Source: Chania multitudinisentens RB-25 (GTDB taxonomy: Bacteria > Pseudomonadota > Gammaproteobacteria > Enterobacterales > Enterobacteriaceae). Taken from it: a stretch of 64,000 nucleotides of DNA. The stretch is taken from positions 682,001 to 746,000 of the forward strand of contig NZ_CP007044.2 in NCBI RefSeq assembly GCF_000520015.2, given 5' to 3'. The stretch's first letter is position 1. The number at the start of each line of letters is the position of its first letter. Under the pieces are notes generated by a model. That model was not told where the DNA came from. It ran no database searches and saw nothing but the letters and a program-made list of their open reading frames with translations. This document shows positions 51,761 through 60,743 of the stretch, piece after piece. The position numbers and the translations under genes were made by a program.

Positions 51761-51891
51761 GTTCTACTCCACTGGATTAAGTCTACCTAGTTGGTGTAGC
51801 AGAAAACCAACTCAGGTGATTTTATTTCACCGTTTTTATTTCAACGGATATGCTTTCGTAAAGCAATAGTTAACTGATATTCTACCACACT

Positions 51892-53181
51892 ATGAGCAAA
51901 ACACACTTGACCGAACAGAAGTTTTCCGACTTCGCCCTGCACCCGTTAGTTCTTGAAGCCCTTGAAAAAAAAGGGTTTCGTAATTGCACGCCCATCCAGG
52001 CGTTAGCATTGCCGCTTACGCTCTCTGGGCGTGACGTTGCAGGTCAGGCGCAAACCGGTACCGGAAAGACGCTGGCATTTTTAGCGTCTACTTTTCACTA
52101 TTTGCTGTCCCACCCGGCGAAAGAAGGCCGCCAAACCAATCAGCCGCGTGCCTTGATCATGGCACCAACGCGTGAACTGGCGGTACAGATCCATTCTGAT
52201 GCAGAAACCCTTTCACAATCCACCGGCATGAAACTGGGCCTGGCCTATGGCGGTGATGGTTACGATAAGCAGTTGAAAGTACTGGAAAGCGGTGTAGATA
52301 TCCTGGTTGGGACCACGGGCCGTTTAATCGATTACGCCAAACAGAACTATATCGATCTGGGGGCAATTCAGGTCGTGGTACTGGATGAAGCCGATCGTAT
52401 GTACGATCTGGGCTTTATCAAAGATATCCGTTGGCTATTCCGCCGCATGCCTGCGGTCGATCAACGCCTGAATATGTTGTTCTCTGCCACCTTATCTTAT
52501 CGCGTTCGCGAATTGGCATTCGAGCAGATGAACAACGCCGAATATATTGAAGTGGAGCCAGAACAAAAAACCGGCCATCGGATTCAAGAGGAACTCTTCT
52601 ACCCCTCCAATGAAGAGAAAATGCGTCTGTTACAGACCTTGATCGAAGAAGAGTGGCCAGATCGCTGCATCATTTTCGCCAATACTAAGCACCGCTGTGA
52701 AGACATTTGGGGTCATCTGGCTGCCGATGGTCACCGTGTAGGCTTGTTGACCGGCGATGTGGCACAGAAAAAACGCCTGCGCATTCTGGACGATTTCACC
52801 AAAGGCAATCTGGATATTCTGGTCGCCACCGACGTCGCCGCACGCGGCCTGCACATCCCACTGGTGACTCACGTCTTCAATTACGATCTTCCTGACGACT
52901 GCGAAGATTACGTACACCGCATTGGCCGTACAGGCCGCGCAGGCGAAAGCGGCCACTCCATCAGCCTGGCCTGTGAAGAGTATGCCCTCAATCTGCCTGC
53001 CATTGAGACTTATACCGGCCACAGCATCCCAGTGAGCAAATATAACAGCGATGCATTGCTAACCGATCTACCTGCGCCAAAACGCCTGGCACGTCCACGC
53101 GGTGGCAACGGCCCACGCCGTAATTCGGCGCCACGTCGTGGCGGTGGTGCTCCACGTAACAATCGTCGGCGTCCAGGTTAA
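51892..53181 (+). CDS. rhlB: DEAD-box RNA helicase RhlB
   Basis: RhlB is the helicase of the RNA degradosome. The 429 residues have the Q motif FRNCTPIQALALPL, Walker A AQTGTGKT, PTRELA, DEAD in VVLDEADRMYDLGF, SATLSYRVRELA and motif VI HRIGRTGRAG. The C-terminal tail is Arg/Gly/Pro rich (RPRGGNGPRRNSAPRRGGG), which binds RNA and RNase E. The ATG has only a weak ribosome site, but the start equals the E. coli protein. Confidence 0.97.
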   Translation: MSKTHLTEQKFSDFALHPLVLEALEKKGFRNCTPIQALALPLTLSGRDVAGQAQTGTGKTLAFLASTFHYLLSHPAKEGRQTNQPRALIMAPTRELAVQIHSDAETLSQSTGMKLGLAYGGDGYDKQLKVLESGVDILVGTTGRLIDYAKQNYIDLGAIQVVVLDEADRMYDLGFIKDIRWLFRRMPAVDQRLNMLFSATLSYRVRELAFEQMNNAEYIEVEPEQKTGHRIQEELFYPSNEEKMRLLQTLIEEEWPDRCIIFANTKHRCEDIWGHLAADGHRVGLLTGDVAQKKRLRILDDFTKGNLDILVATDVAARGLHIPLVTHVFNYDLPDDCEDYVHRIGRTGRAGESGHSISLACEEYALNLPAIETYTGHSIPVSKYNSDALLTDLPAPKRLARPRGGNGPRRNSAPRRGGGAPRNNRRRPG

Positions 53182-53296
53182 TTTCCCCAATGAATTGCAC
53201 GTTGCAACCAGGCCGCCAGCTCACTCATCCCCAAGAGCTGGTGCCGTTAAGTGACTGGGGCACACGGCTACAGCCCGCAAAGCACAAGGGATAATT

Positions 53297-54790
53297 ATGC
53301 TCAATTCCAACACTCTTTATGCCGCTATCGATCTCGGCTCCAACAGCTTCCATATGTTGGTGGTGCGTGAGGTCGCTGGCAGCATTCAGATCCTGGCTCG
53401 CATCAAGCGCAAAGTGCGTCTGGCTGGCGGGTTGGATAAGCATAATCACCTGTCGCATGAAGCCATGCAGCGCGGCTGGCAATGCCTGAAACTATTTTCA
53501 GAGCGTTTACAGGATATTCCACGCGAGCAAATTCGTGTGGTCGCCACTGCAACATTGCGCCTGGCGAATAACGCCGGGGAATTCTTGCAGACTGCTGAGG
53601 AACTCCTCGGTTGCCCGATTCAAGTGATCAGCGGTGAAGAAGAAGCCCGCCTGATTTATCAGGGCGTTGCGCACACTACCGGTGGCCCGGATCAACGCCT
53701 GGTGGTCGATATTGGTGGCGGCAGCACTGAACTGGTCACCGGTAGCGGGGCACAAGCAACACAGCTCTACAGCCTGTCGATGGGGTGTGTCACCTGGCTT
53801 GAACGTTTTTTCAACGACCGTAATCTGGGGGCAGAAAATTTTGCGGCTGCCGAACAGGCCGCACGTGAAATAGTGCGCCCTGTGGCTCCACAATTGCGCC
53901 AACAGGGTTGGCAGATCTGCGTTGGCGCATCCGGCACTGTGCAAGCACTGCAAGAAATCATGATGGCTCAGGGCATGGACGAACGCATTACGCTGTCCAA
54001 ACTGCGCCAACTGAAACAGCGCGCCATACAGTGTGGCAGGCTGGAAGAATTAGAAATCGAAGGCCTTACGCTGGAGCGCGCACTGGTGTTCCCCAGTGGC
54101 TTGTCGATCCTGCTGGCAATCTTCCAGGAATTGAACATTGAATGTATGACGCTGGCCGGCGGCGCACTACGCGAAGGGTTGGTCTATGGTATGCTACATA
54201 TGCCAATCAAACAGGATATCCGCAGCCGTACCCTGTACAATCTGCAACGCCGTTATCTGCTGGATACCGAGCAAGCTGAACGTGTCAGCCAACTTGCCAC
54301 CCATTTTTCTTTGCAGATCGCCAATGAGTGGCAACTCGATACGCGATGTTGCGAGCTGTTGCATGCGGCCTGCCTGATTCACGAAATCGGCCTTAGCGTT
54401 GACTTCAAACAGGCACCACAACACGCGGCTTATCTGATCCGCAATTTGGATTTACCCGGCTTCACCCCCGCACAAAAAACGCTGCTTGCAGCACTGTTGC
54501 AAAACCAGAGCAATGCTATTGATTTACCGCTGCTGAGCCAGCAAAACGCCATGCCGCCGCGTATGGCTCAACGTTTATGTCGTATTCTGCGTTTAGCTAT
54601 CATCTTTGCCAGCCGCCGCCGGGACGATACTCTCCCCGCGGTGTGCCTACGCGCCGACGATGAAGAACTGCACGTGATTTTGCCGTCTGGCTGGCTGGAA
54701 CAACACCCGCTGCGTGCAGAAGCGCTGGAGCAGGAAAGTCATTGGCAGAGTTATGTTCATTGGCCGCTATTTCTGAGCGAACAGCACTGA
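53297..54790 (+). CDS. gppA: Guanosine pentaphosphate phosphohydrolase GppA
   Basis: GppA hydrolyses pppGpp to ppGpp and also exopolyphosphate. The 497 residues form the Ppx/GppA actin-like ATPase fold: AAIDLGSNSFHMLVV at 10-24, VVATATLRLANN, ISGEEEARLIYQGV (catalytic Glu) and VVDIGGGSTELV, then the helical HD-like C-terminal region (LHAACLIHEIGLSVDF). It follows rhlB by 115 bp and converges on rep, the usual enterobacterial order. Confidence 0.96.
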   Translation: MLNSNTLYAAIDLGSNSFHMLVVREVAGSIQILARIKRKVRLAGGLDKHNHLSHEAMQRGWQCLKLFSERLQDIPREQIRVVATATLRLANNAGEFLQTAEELLGCPIQVISGEEEARLIYQGVAHTTGGPDQRLVVDIGGGSTELVTGSGAQATQLYSLSMGCVTWLERFFNDRNLGAENFAAAEQAAREIVRPVAPQLRQQGWQICVGASGTVQALQEIMMAQGMDERITLSKLRQLKQRAIQCGRLEELEIEGLTLERALVFPSGLSILLAIFQELNIECMTLAGGALREGLVYGMLHMPIKQDIRSRTLYNLQRRYLLDTEQAERVSQLATHFSLQIANEWQLDTRCCELLHAACLIHEIGLSVDFKQAPQHAAYLIRNLDLPGFTPAQKTLLAALLQNQSNAIDLPLLSQQNAMPPRMAQRLCRILRLAIIFASRRRDDTLPAVCLRADDEELHVILPSGWLEQHPLRAEALEQESHWQSYVHWPLFLSEQH

Positions 54791-54822
54791 GGTGATAAAG
54801 AGGCGTTTAGCACCCTTCTTTT

Positions 54823-54842
54823 AGCCCGAATATATCCGGGCT
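54823..54842. terminator. Hairpin between convergent gppA and rep
   Basis: AGCCCG (54823-54828) and CGGGCT (54837-54842) form a 6-bp stem; on the minus strand it is followed by AAAAG, and on the plus strand by TAAT. It is a weak shared terminator candidate. Confidence 0.35.
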
Positions 54843-54874
54843 TAATAGCTGGCTTCGGCAGCACGCTCGTATGA

Positions 54875-56899
54875 TTAATTCCCACCTTTTGCTTTCACCA
54901 GCATCGCTTTCACGCTGGCCAGATGGCTTTGCCCTTTCTGCATCCGTTCTTCCGGGCTGATCACCTTGCGTTCGCTCTCCCAGGCTAAATCATCCTGTGG
55001 CAGCTCCAACAGGAAACGGCTTGGTTCAGGGCGCACCAGCTCACCGTATTGCCGGCGTTCGCGGCACAGCGTGAAAATCAGCTCTTTTTGGGCGCGGGTG
55101 ATACCTACATAGGCCAGCCGCCGCTCTTCGTCGATATTATCCTCATCAATGCTGCTTTGATGTGGTAATAAGCCTTCTTCCATGCCCACCAGGAACACAT
55201 AGGGGAACTCCAATCCTTTAGACGCGTGCAGCGTCATCAACTGTACCTGATCCGACTCTTCATCGCTTTCACCACGTTCCATCATGTCACGCAGGGTGAA
55301 ACGGGTCACCACCTGCGTCAGCGTCATAGGCTCGTCCAGATCGCTGCCTTCCAGCATCTCGGTCATCCAGCCAAACAGCGTGTTGACGTTCTTCATGCGC
55401 ATTTCAGCCGCTTTCGGGCTGGGTGAAGTCTCAAACAGCCAACTTTCGTAATCAATACCGTGGATCAGATCACGCACCGCCGCTACCGGTTCACGCTCCA
55501 CTAATTGGGCAACGCCCTCCATCCAGTGCGTAAAACGCTGTAACGATTCCAACCCACGGGCAGCCAGGTGCTGGCTCAAACCAAGATCAAAACTGGCGCG
55601 GAACAGGCTCTTATTACGTTGATTGGCCCATTCACCCAGCTTTTGTAATGTCGTGGAGCCGATCTCACGCTTCGGGGTATTGACGATGCGCAGGAACGCA
55701 CTGTCATCATCCGGGTTAGTAAGTACGCGCAGATAAGCCAGCAAGTCTTTGATTTCCGGCCGCGAAAAAAAGGAGGTGCCACCAGAAATCTTGTACGGAA
55801 TGCGGTTCTGCATCAGCATTTTTTCAAACAGCCGTGACTGATGGTTACCCCGATACAGAATCGCATAATCGCCGTAGTGGGTTTTTTTCACAAAGTGATG
55901 CGCAATCAGTTCTCCCACCACGCGCTCGGCTTCATGGTCTTCATTATTGGCAGTAACAACTTTCAGCTCCTCACCGTAGCCCAACTCAGAAAACAGCTTT
56001 TTTTCAAACACATGTGGATTGTTAGCGATCAGGATATTGGCGGCTTTGAGAATGCGTTCGCTGGAACGGTAATTTTGCTCTAGCTTGACCACCTGTAAAT
56101 GAGGAAAATCCTCCTTCAACAACACCAGATTTTGCGGGCGCGCGCCGCGCCAAGAGTAAATCGATTGGTCATCATCCCCTACCACCGTAAAACGCGCACG
56201 GTTACCGACCAGCAGTTTAACCAGTTCGTATTGGCTGGTATTGGTGTCCTGATACTCATCCACCAACAGATAGCGGATACGGTTCTGCCAGCGTTCACAC
56301 ACCTCTTGATTACGTTGCAGCAGCAGCGTTGGCAGCAGGATTAAATCATCAAAATCCAGTACGTTACAGGCTTTCATATGGGCATCATACAGCCCATAAC
56401 AGTGAGCAAACAGCTTATCGCGCTCGGAACGTGCCAAGGCCATCGCCCGCGGCGGATCTATCAGGTCATTCTTCCAGTTGGAAATGGTGGAGATCAGCTG
56501 CGCTACCAGCGTTTTATCGTTTTCCAACCATTTCTCAGTCAGTTCTTTCAGTAACGCCAATTGATCCTGATCGTCGAACAGCGAAAAATTGGCCTTCATC
56601 CCCAACGCGGCGTATTCCCGTTTAATCACTTCCAACCCCAGGGTATGGAAGGTGGAAATCATCAGCCCGCGTGTTTCTTTGCGCCCCATGGTTTGCGCCA
56701 CACGCTCTTTCATTTCTCGTGCAGCTTTGTTGGTAAACGTCACGGCAGCAATATGCCGCGCCTGATAACCACATTGGTGGATCAGATGAGCGATTTTGTT
56801 GGTGATCACGCGTGTCTTACCGGAACCCGCACCGGCCAGCACCAAGCAGGGCCCGGTAACGAATTCGACGGCTTGTTGTTGGCTGGGATTCAATCGCAT
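54875..56899 (-). CDS. rep: ATP-dependent helicase Rep
   Basis: Rep is a 3'-5' superfamily 1A helicase that helps forks through protein roadblocks. The 674 residues begin MRLNPSQQQAVEFVTGPCLVLAGAGSGKT (Walker A at 23-29) and hold DEYQDTN (II), GDDDQSIYSWRGARP (III), QNYRSSERIL (IV), LMTLHASKGLEFPYVF (V) and YVGITRAQ (VI). It is a paralogue of UvrD in this window but lacks the Tudor-like tail. It is divergent from ppiC. Confidence 0.97.
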   Translation of the reverse strand: MRLNPSQQQAVEFVTGPCLVLAGAGSGKTRVITNKIAHLIHQCGYQARHIAAVTFTNKAAREMKERVAQTMGRKETRGLMISTFHTLGLEVIKREYAALGMKANFSLFDDQDQLALLKELTEKWLENDKTLVAQLISTISNWKNDLIDPPRAMALARSERDKLFAHCYGLYDAHMKACNVLDFDDLILLPTLLLQRNQEVCERWQNRIRYLLVDEYQDTNTSQYELVKLLVGNRARFTVVGDDDQSIYSWRGARPQNLVLLKEDFPHLQVVKLEQNYRSSERILKAANILIANNPHVFEKKLFSELGYGEELKVVTANNEDHEAERVVGELIAHHFVKKTHYGDYAILYRGNHQSRLFEKMLMQNRIPYKISGGTSFFSRPEIKDLLAYLRVLTNPDDDSAFLRIVNTPKREIGSTTLQKLGEWANQRNKSLFRASFDLGLSQHLAARGLESLQRFTHWMEGVAQLVEREPVAAVRDLIHGIDYESWLFETSPSPKAAEMRMKNVNTLFGWMTEMLEGSDLDEPMTLTQVVTRFTLRDMMERGESDEESDQVQLMTLHASKGLEFPYVFLVGMEEGLLPHQSSIDEDNIDEERRLAYVGITRAQKELIFTLCRERRQYGELVRPEPSRFLLELPQDDLAWESERKVISPEERMQKGQSHLASVKAMLVKAKGGN

Positions 56900-57011
56900 G
56901 GCGCTTTATGGCTCGACTTTCATGACGTGGGGCAAGGATTGTAGCAGAAAGCCCCAGCAAGATTTAACAGGTATAATAGCAACCATTCTGCATCACTGAA
57001 CGGATAAGATC

Positions 57012-57293
57012 ATGGCAAAAACGGCTTGTGCCTTGCACATTCTGGTGGATAACGAAAAGCTGGCCGAGGAGCTGCTGGCCAAACTGAAGCGCGGTGTCAG
57101 CTTCGACACGCTGGCACGCAAATATTCAAGCTGCCCGTCAAAGCGCAATGGGGGCTCCCTGGGTGAGTTCAACAAAGGCACCATGGTGGCGGCCTTTGAT
57201 AAAGCCGTGTTCAGCATTCCACTGCTGAAGCCCTACGGCCCGGTGAAAACCCAGTTTGGCTATCACATCATCAAAGTGCTTTATCGTAATTAA
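57012..57293 (+). CDS. ppiC: Parvulin-type peptidyl-prolyl isomerase
   Basis: PpiC is the small cytoplasmic parvulin, a single rotamase domain. The 93 residues contain ALHILVDNEKLAEELLAKLKRG, the CPSKRNGGSLGEF loop and FGYHIIKVLYRN at the end, with the His-Cys-His type active-site residues of parvulins. ATG at 57012 is preceded by GGATAAGATC. It lies between rep and the yhjJ-like gene, at the point where gene order departs from E. coli. Confidence 0.96.
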   Translation: MAKTACALHILVDNEKLAEELLAKLKRGVSFDTLARKYSSCPSKRNGGSLGEFNKGTMVAAFDKAVFSIPLLKPYGPVKTQFGYHIIKVLYRN

Positions 57294-57330
57294 AACCAGG
57301 GGCAACACTCTGCCTCATATCATCATACGC

Positions 57331-57365
57331 CGAGTTGCAGGTGGGCTGGCTGCGCCTGCAACTCG
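57331..57365. terminator. Bidirectional hairpin between ppiC and yhjJ
   Basis: CGAGTTGCAGG (57331-57341) pairs with CCTGCAACTCG (57355-57365), a perfect 11-bp stem with a 13-base loop between convergent genes. No long U tract is present on either side. Confidence 0.55.
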
Positions 57366-57384
57366 AATTACTTAGCGTATAACG

Positions 57385-58887
57385 CTACGGTGTTGTGGTT
57401 TCTGGCACAGCTGCCTCATCAACCGATTTCGCTTCTTCATTGACCGCAGCAGGAGCCGTTGGCGCCATGATACTGTTGTAGGTTTCCTGCAACTGTTTCA
57501 TGTTCATCTCTGGTTCACCCTTTGGCTGCATCAGCACCAGCGTGGCATCCTGTGACAGTTGCAACTTCAATTCTTGATTCAGCGCTTCCAGCGTTAACGA
57601 GGCAAGGAAGGCCTGACGCAACCTCTGATACTGTTCTGGTGCGATATCCACCACGCCGCTCTGCTGCGAACGCAGCCGCTGGCTCATCAGGATATCCGTA
57701 TCCGTGCGAGCATAGGTGGCAAACAGCTTGCTCAACTGATCGGTTTTCTGTGCCAGCAAAGCGTCGAATTCATCCTGTGAAAAACCCTTATCACGCAGGT
57801 TAGCCAACTCACGGGCAATAAAAGCCAAACCGGTGTTCAGGCTGTCATTGGGTGAATCCAGATGAATAGCGCACTGAGCACGCTGATACTGTACCCGGCA
57901 ATCGAAACCAAGCTGGATATTTTTCTGTTCGTTCTTCTGCAACACCTGCTGGATATGCCAGAACAAAGCTTCACGAGCAATGTCGCTGCGCCAATAACGG
58001 CTCAGGCTTTGTGAATCACGGATCGGATGCCATTGTGTATCCCACATGATCGACAGTTGATCCTGCTTGATCTGCTCGTTCATCAGGCTAACCGGCTGCG
58101 GCGACAGCGGGGGGAGCGTTGGCATAGTTGCTGGCGTTTCACGTTTGCCTTTCAGCGGTGAAAACGCCTTGTTGATCTGTTCACTCAGGCTACGGCTATC
58201 TACTTTACCGACCACATACAGGGTCATCGCATCAGGGGTATACCATTGCTCATAAAACTTCTTCAACTCATCAAGATTGACTGGCTGTTTTACCGCTTGC
58301 CCTGGATCGTGCGCCAATAGCGTTGAGTCTTTCAGGCGATAGCGCCACCAAGCCTCTTTGGGATTGGGTGGAAAAGTGCCGATAGCGTCGGCGTCAGCAC
58401 TGGCATTCATCACCGCATGCACCGTGGGCTCGTCGATTACCAATTTACCCGTCGTATCAGCGAGCCAGGTCAACGCTTCTTTCAACAGATCGGGACGGTT
58501 ATTCGGCAGACTCAGATTATACAACGTGAAATCATAAGAGCTGATGGCGGGCGGCAACGGCCGTTCGTTGTCCACGCCCTGTTGCCATAACGAACGTAAC
58601 TGCGGTTCGGTAAAACTCTCGCTACGCGCAACAGAAAGGCGCGGCAGCAGATGAGCAAAGCCAACCTGCTGGGAAGACTCCACCAGCGATCCGGTGTTGA
58701 CCATCAAACGCAGTTCAACACGATCATTGGGACGCTGTGGCGTATCAAGAATCTGCCAAGAAAAACCATTCTCCAACTGCCCTTGCTGCCAGGCGGGATC
58801 TGGTTGTAGTGTTTCAGCCTGCACACTGCTGCTGGCCGCAGCCAACAACAGCCCACCCACTAAAAGCTGAATTCTGGTGCCCTGCAT
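57385..58887 (-). CDS. yhjJ: Periplasmic M16-family protein YhjJ, zinc motif lost
   Basis: This 500-residue protein has a signal peptide (MQGTRIQLLVGGLLLAAASSSVQA) and two M16 peptidase-like domains. The position that carries HxxEH in active pitrilysin-type enzymes reads HLLPR (79-83), so two zinc/catalytic residues are missing. The R/Y pair typical of the second domain region is partly kept in SYDFTLYNLSLPNNR. It matches E. coli YhjJ, which also lacks HxxEH there, so loss is family-wide and the protein is probably not a protease by itself. It neighbours dctA, pdeK and bcsC as in E. coli. Confidence 0.88.
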   Translation of the reverse strand: MQGTRIQLLVGGLLLAAASSSVQAETLQPDPAWQQGQLENGFSWQILDTPQRPNDRVELRLMVNTGSLVESSQQVGFAHLLPRLSVARSESFTEPQLRSLWQQGVDNERPLPPAISSYDFTLYNLSLPNNRPDLLKEALTWLADTTGKLVIDEPTVHAVMNASADADAIGTFPPNPKEAWWRYRLKDSTLLAHDPGQAVKQPVNLDELKKFYEQWYTPDAMTLYVVGKVDSRSLSEQINKAFSPLKGKRETPATMPTLPPLSPQPVSLMNEQIKQDQLSIMWDTQWHPIRDSQSLSRYWRSDIAREALFWHIQQVLQKNEQKNIQLGFDCRVQYQRAQCAIHLDSPNDSLNTGLAFIARELANLRDKGFSQDEFDALLAQKTDQLSKLFATYARTDTDILMSQRLRSQQSGVVDIAPEQYQRLRQAFLASLTLEALNQELKLQLSQDATLVLMQPKGEPEMNMKQLQETYNSIMAPTAPAAVNEEAKSVDEAAVPETTTP

Positions 58888-59130
58888 GTGAACCCCTACT
58901 TAATGACTATCCAATTTTTATATGCGAATATTCCGTTCAATGGAATACTTGGGTCGTACCAAATTCGTTTCTGGCACAACCGACAATGACGCCCAAAGTT
59001 TCACAAATGGGACGGAAAGTGGAAAGTGTACCATTCTGTTAGACCGCGTGCCTTTGCGGATGTCACCCATCAGAGTGAAAAATAATGAATAGGGGTATTT
59101 TCAGGCAGAAAAACGTCTAAAAGGCGGGCA

Positions 59131-59163
59131 AAAACAACATCGGCTACAGACGCAGCCGATGTT
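59131..59163 (-). terminator. Terminator of dctA
   Basis: On the minus strand AACATCGGCT (59063+100 to 59154) pairs with AGCCGATGTT (59045+100 to 59136), i.e. arms 59154-59163 and 59136-59145 with an 8-base loop, followed by GTTTTT. It lies 14 bases after the dctA stop. Confidence 0.7.
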
Positions 59164-59176
59164 TTAGCAAGAGAAA

Positions 59177-60469
59177 TTAGGCAGAAGGCTGGGTTTTCTT
59201 CGATGGCAGGCCACCCTGCTTATTATTCAGCACCTCTTTCAGCTGTTTCTCATCCAACTGGTTACACCACTTCGCCACCACCACGGTTGCAACACCGTTG
59301 CCCACCAGGTTGGTCAAAGCACGTGCTTCAGACATAAAGCGGTCAATCCCCAGGATCAGCGCCAAACCAGCCAGCGGTAAGTGGCCCACGGCCGAGATGG
59401 TCGCCGCCAGCACGATAAACCCGCTGCCGGTTACACCTGCCGCACCTTTTGAAGACAGCAGTAACACCACCAGCAAGGTTACCTGGTGCATAACATCCAT
59501 GTGGGTGTTGGTCGCCTGGGCGATAAACACCGCCGCCATCGTCAGGTAAATCGAGGTTCCATCAAGGTTGAACGAGTAACCGGTCGGTATAACCAATCCC
59601 ACCACCGATTTTTTGCAACCCAGTTTTTCCATTTTATCGAGCATGCGCGGTAGCACCGACTCGGAAGAAGAAGTACCCAATACAATCAGCAGTTCTTCTT
59701 TGATATAGCGGATAAACTTGAAAATGCTAAATCCGGTGACGCGTGCGATAGAGCCCAGTACGATCACCACAAACAGAAGACAGGTGATGTAGAAACAAGC
59801 GATTAACTGGCCCAGTTGCACCAGCGTACCCACACCGTATTTACCGATGGTGAACGCCATTGCACCGAAGGCTCCCAGCGGCGCCAACCGCATGATCATA
59901 TTGATAATACCGAAGATCACCCGCGAGAAACTGTCGATTACGTTAAAAATCAACTGGCCTTTCTCACCCAGCCGATGCAGGGCAAAGCCAAACAGCACGG
60001 CAAACAGCAATACCTGCAAAATATTTCCGCTGGCGAAAGCGCCAACTACGCTACCAGGAATGATGTCCAGCAGGAAAGGAATGATCCCCTGCTGCGACGC
60101 CTGCTCGGCATAAACCGCTACCGCTTTGGCGTCCAATGTTCCAGGGTCCACGTTCATCCCGGCACCCGGTTGCACCACGTTGACGATCACCAGGCCGATC
60201 AGCAGGGCAAGGGTACTGACAATTTCAAAGTACAGCAGTGCTATCGCGCCGGTCCGGCCAACGGCCTTCATGCTTTCCATACCCGCAATACCGGTTACCA
60301 CGGTACAGAAAATCACGGGGGCGATAATCATTTTGATTAATTTAACAAATCCATCACCCAGGGGTTTCATCTGGGCGCCGAGGTCAGGGTAGAAATGGCC
60401 AAGCAGGATACCCAGCGTAATTGCTGTCAGCACCTGAAAATAGAGGCTTTTAAAGAGAGTCATTTTCAT
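59177..60469 (-). CDS. dctA: C4-dicarboxylate:proton symporter DctA
   Basis: DctA takes up succinate, fumarate, malate and aspartate aerobically. The 430 residues are close to E. coli DctA: SLYFQVLTAITLGILLGHFYP, MIIAPVIFCTVVTGIAGM, the serine-rich re-entrant loop LGTSSSESVLPRM, and the substrate-binding PTGYSFNLDGTSIYLTMA and SSKGAAGVTGSGFIVLAAT. ATG at 60469 follows AGGATG; a second ATG is two codons in. The 274-bp region upstream (60470-60743) has no gene and should hold its CRP- and DcuSR-controlled promoter, which I cannot pinpoint. Confidence 0.97.
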   Translation of the reverse strand: MKMTLFKSLYFQVLTAITLGILLGHFYPDLGAQMKPLGDGFVKLIKMIIAPVIFCTVVTGIAGMESMKAVGRTGAIALLYFEIVSTLALLIGLVIVNVVQPGAGMNVDPGTLDAKAVAVYAEQASQQGIIPFLLDIIPGSVVGAFASGNILQVLLFAVLFGFALHRLGEKGQLIFNVIDSFSRVIFGIINMIMRLAPLGAFGAMAFTIGKYGVGTLVQLGQLIACFYITCLLFVVIVLGSIARVTGFSIFKFIRYIKEELLIVLGTSSSESVLPRMLDKMEKLGCKKSVVGLVIPTGYSFNLDGTSIYLTMAAVFIAQATNTHMDVMHQVTLLVVLLLSSKGAAGVTGSGFIVLAATISAVGHLPLAGLALILGIDRFMSEARALTNLVGNGVATVVVAKWCNQLDEKQLKEVLNNKQGGLPSKKTQPSA

Positions 60470-60743
60470 ACAAACATCCTTTTGGGGTTACAACGCGCCA
60501 GGCGGAAACTCACTTGTCCGTCCTGTTTATCGCTTGCGCGGAAAATAACACCCACATAACAACATGGAAATAATTTGTTGCACCTCCCCCTATCTGTTGA
60601 TGCGAATTTAAGAGCTGAAACGCGTCAGCTAATCTGTAAGATTGCAGTTTATGTCAGTTTTTATTTTAACTAACGCAAAAGAGGTAGTTTTAAATAGCGG
60701 TTTTCGGACGTAACAAAAGCAACTATGCTTTTCAAGAGGCCAC

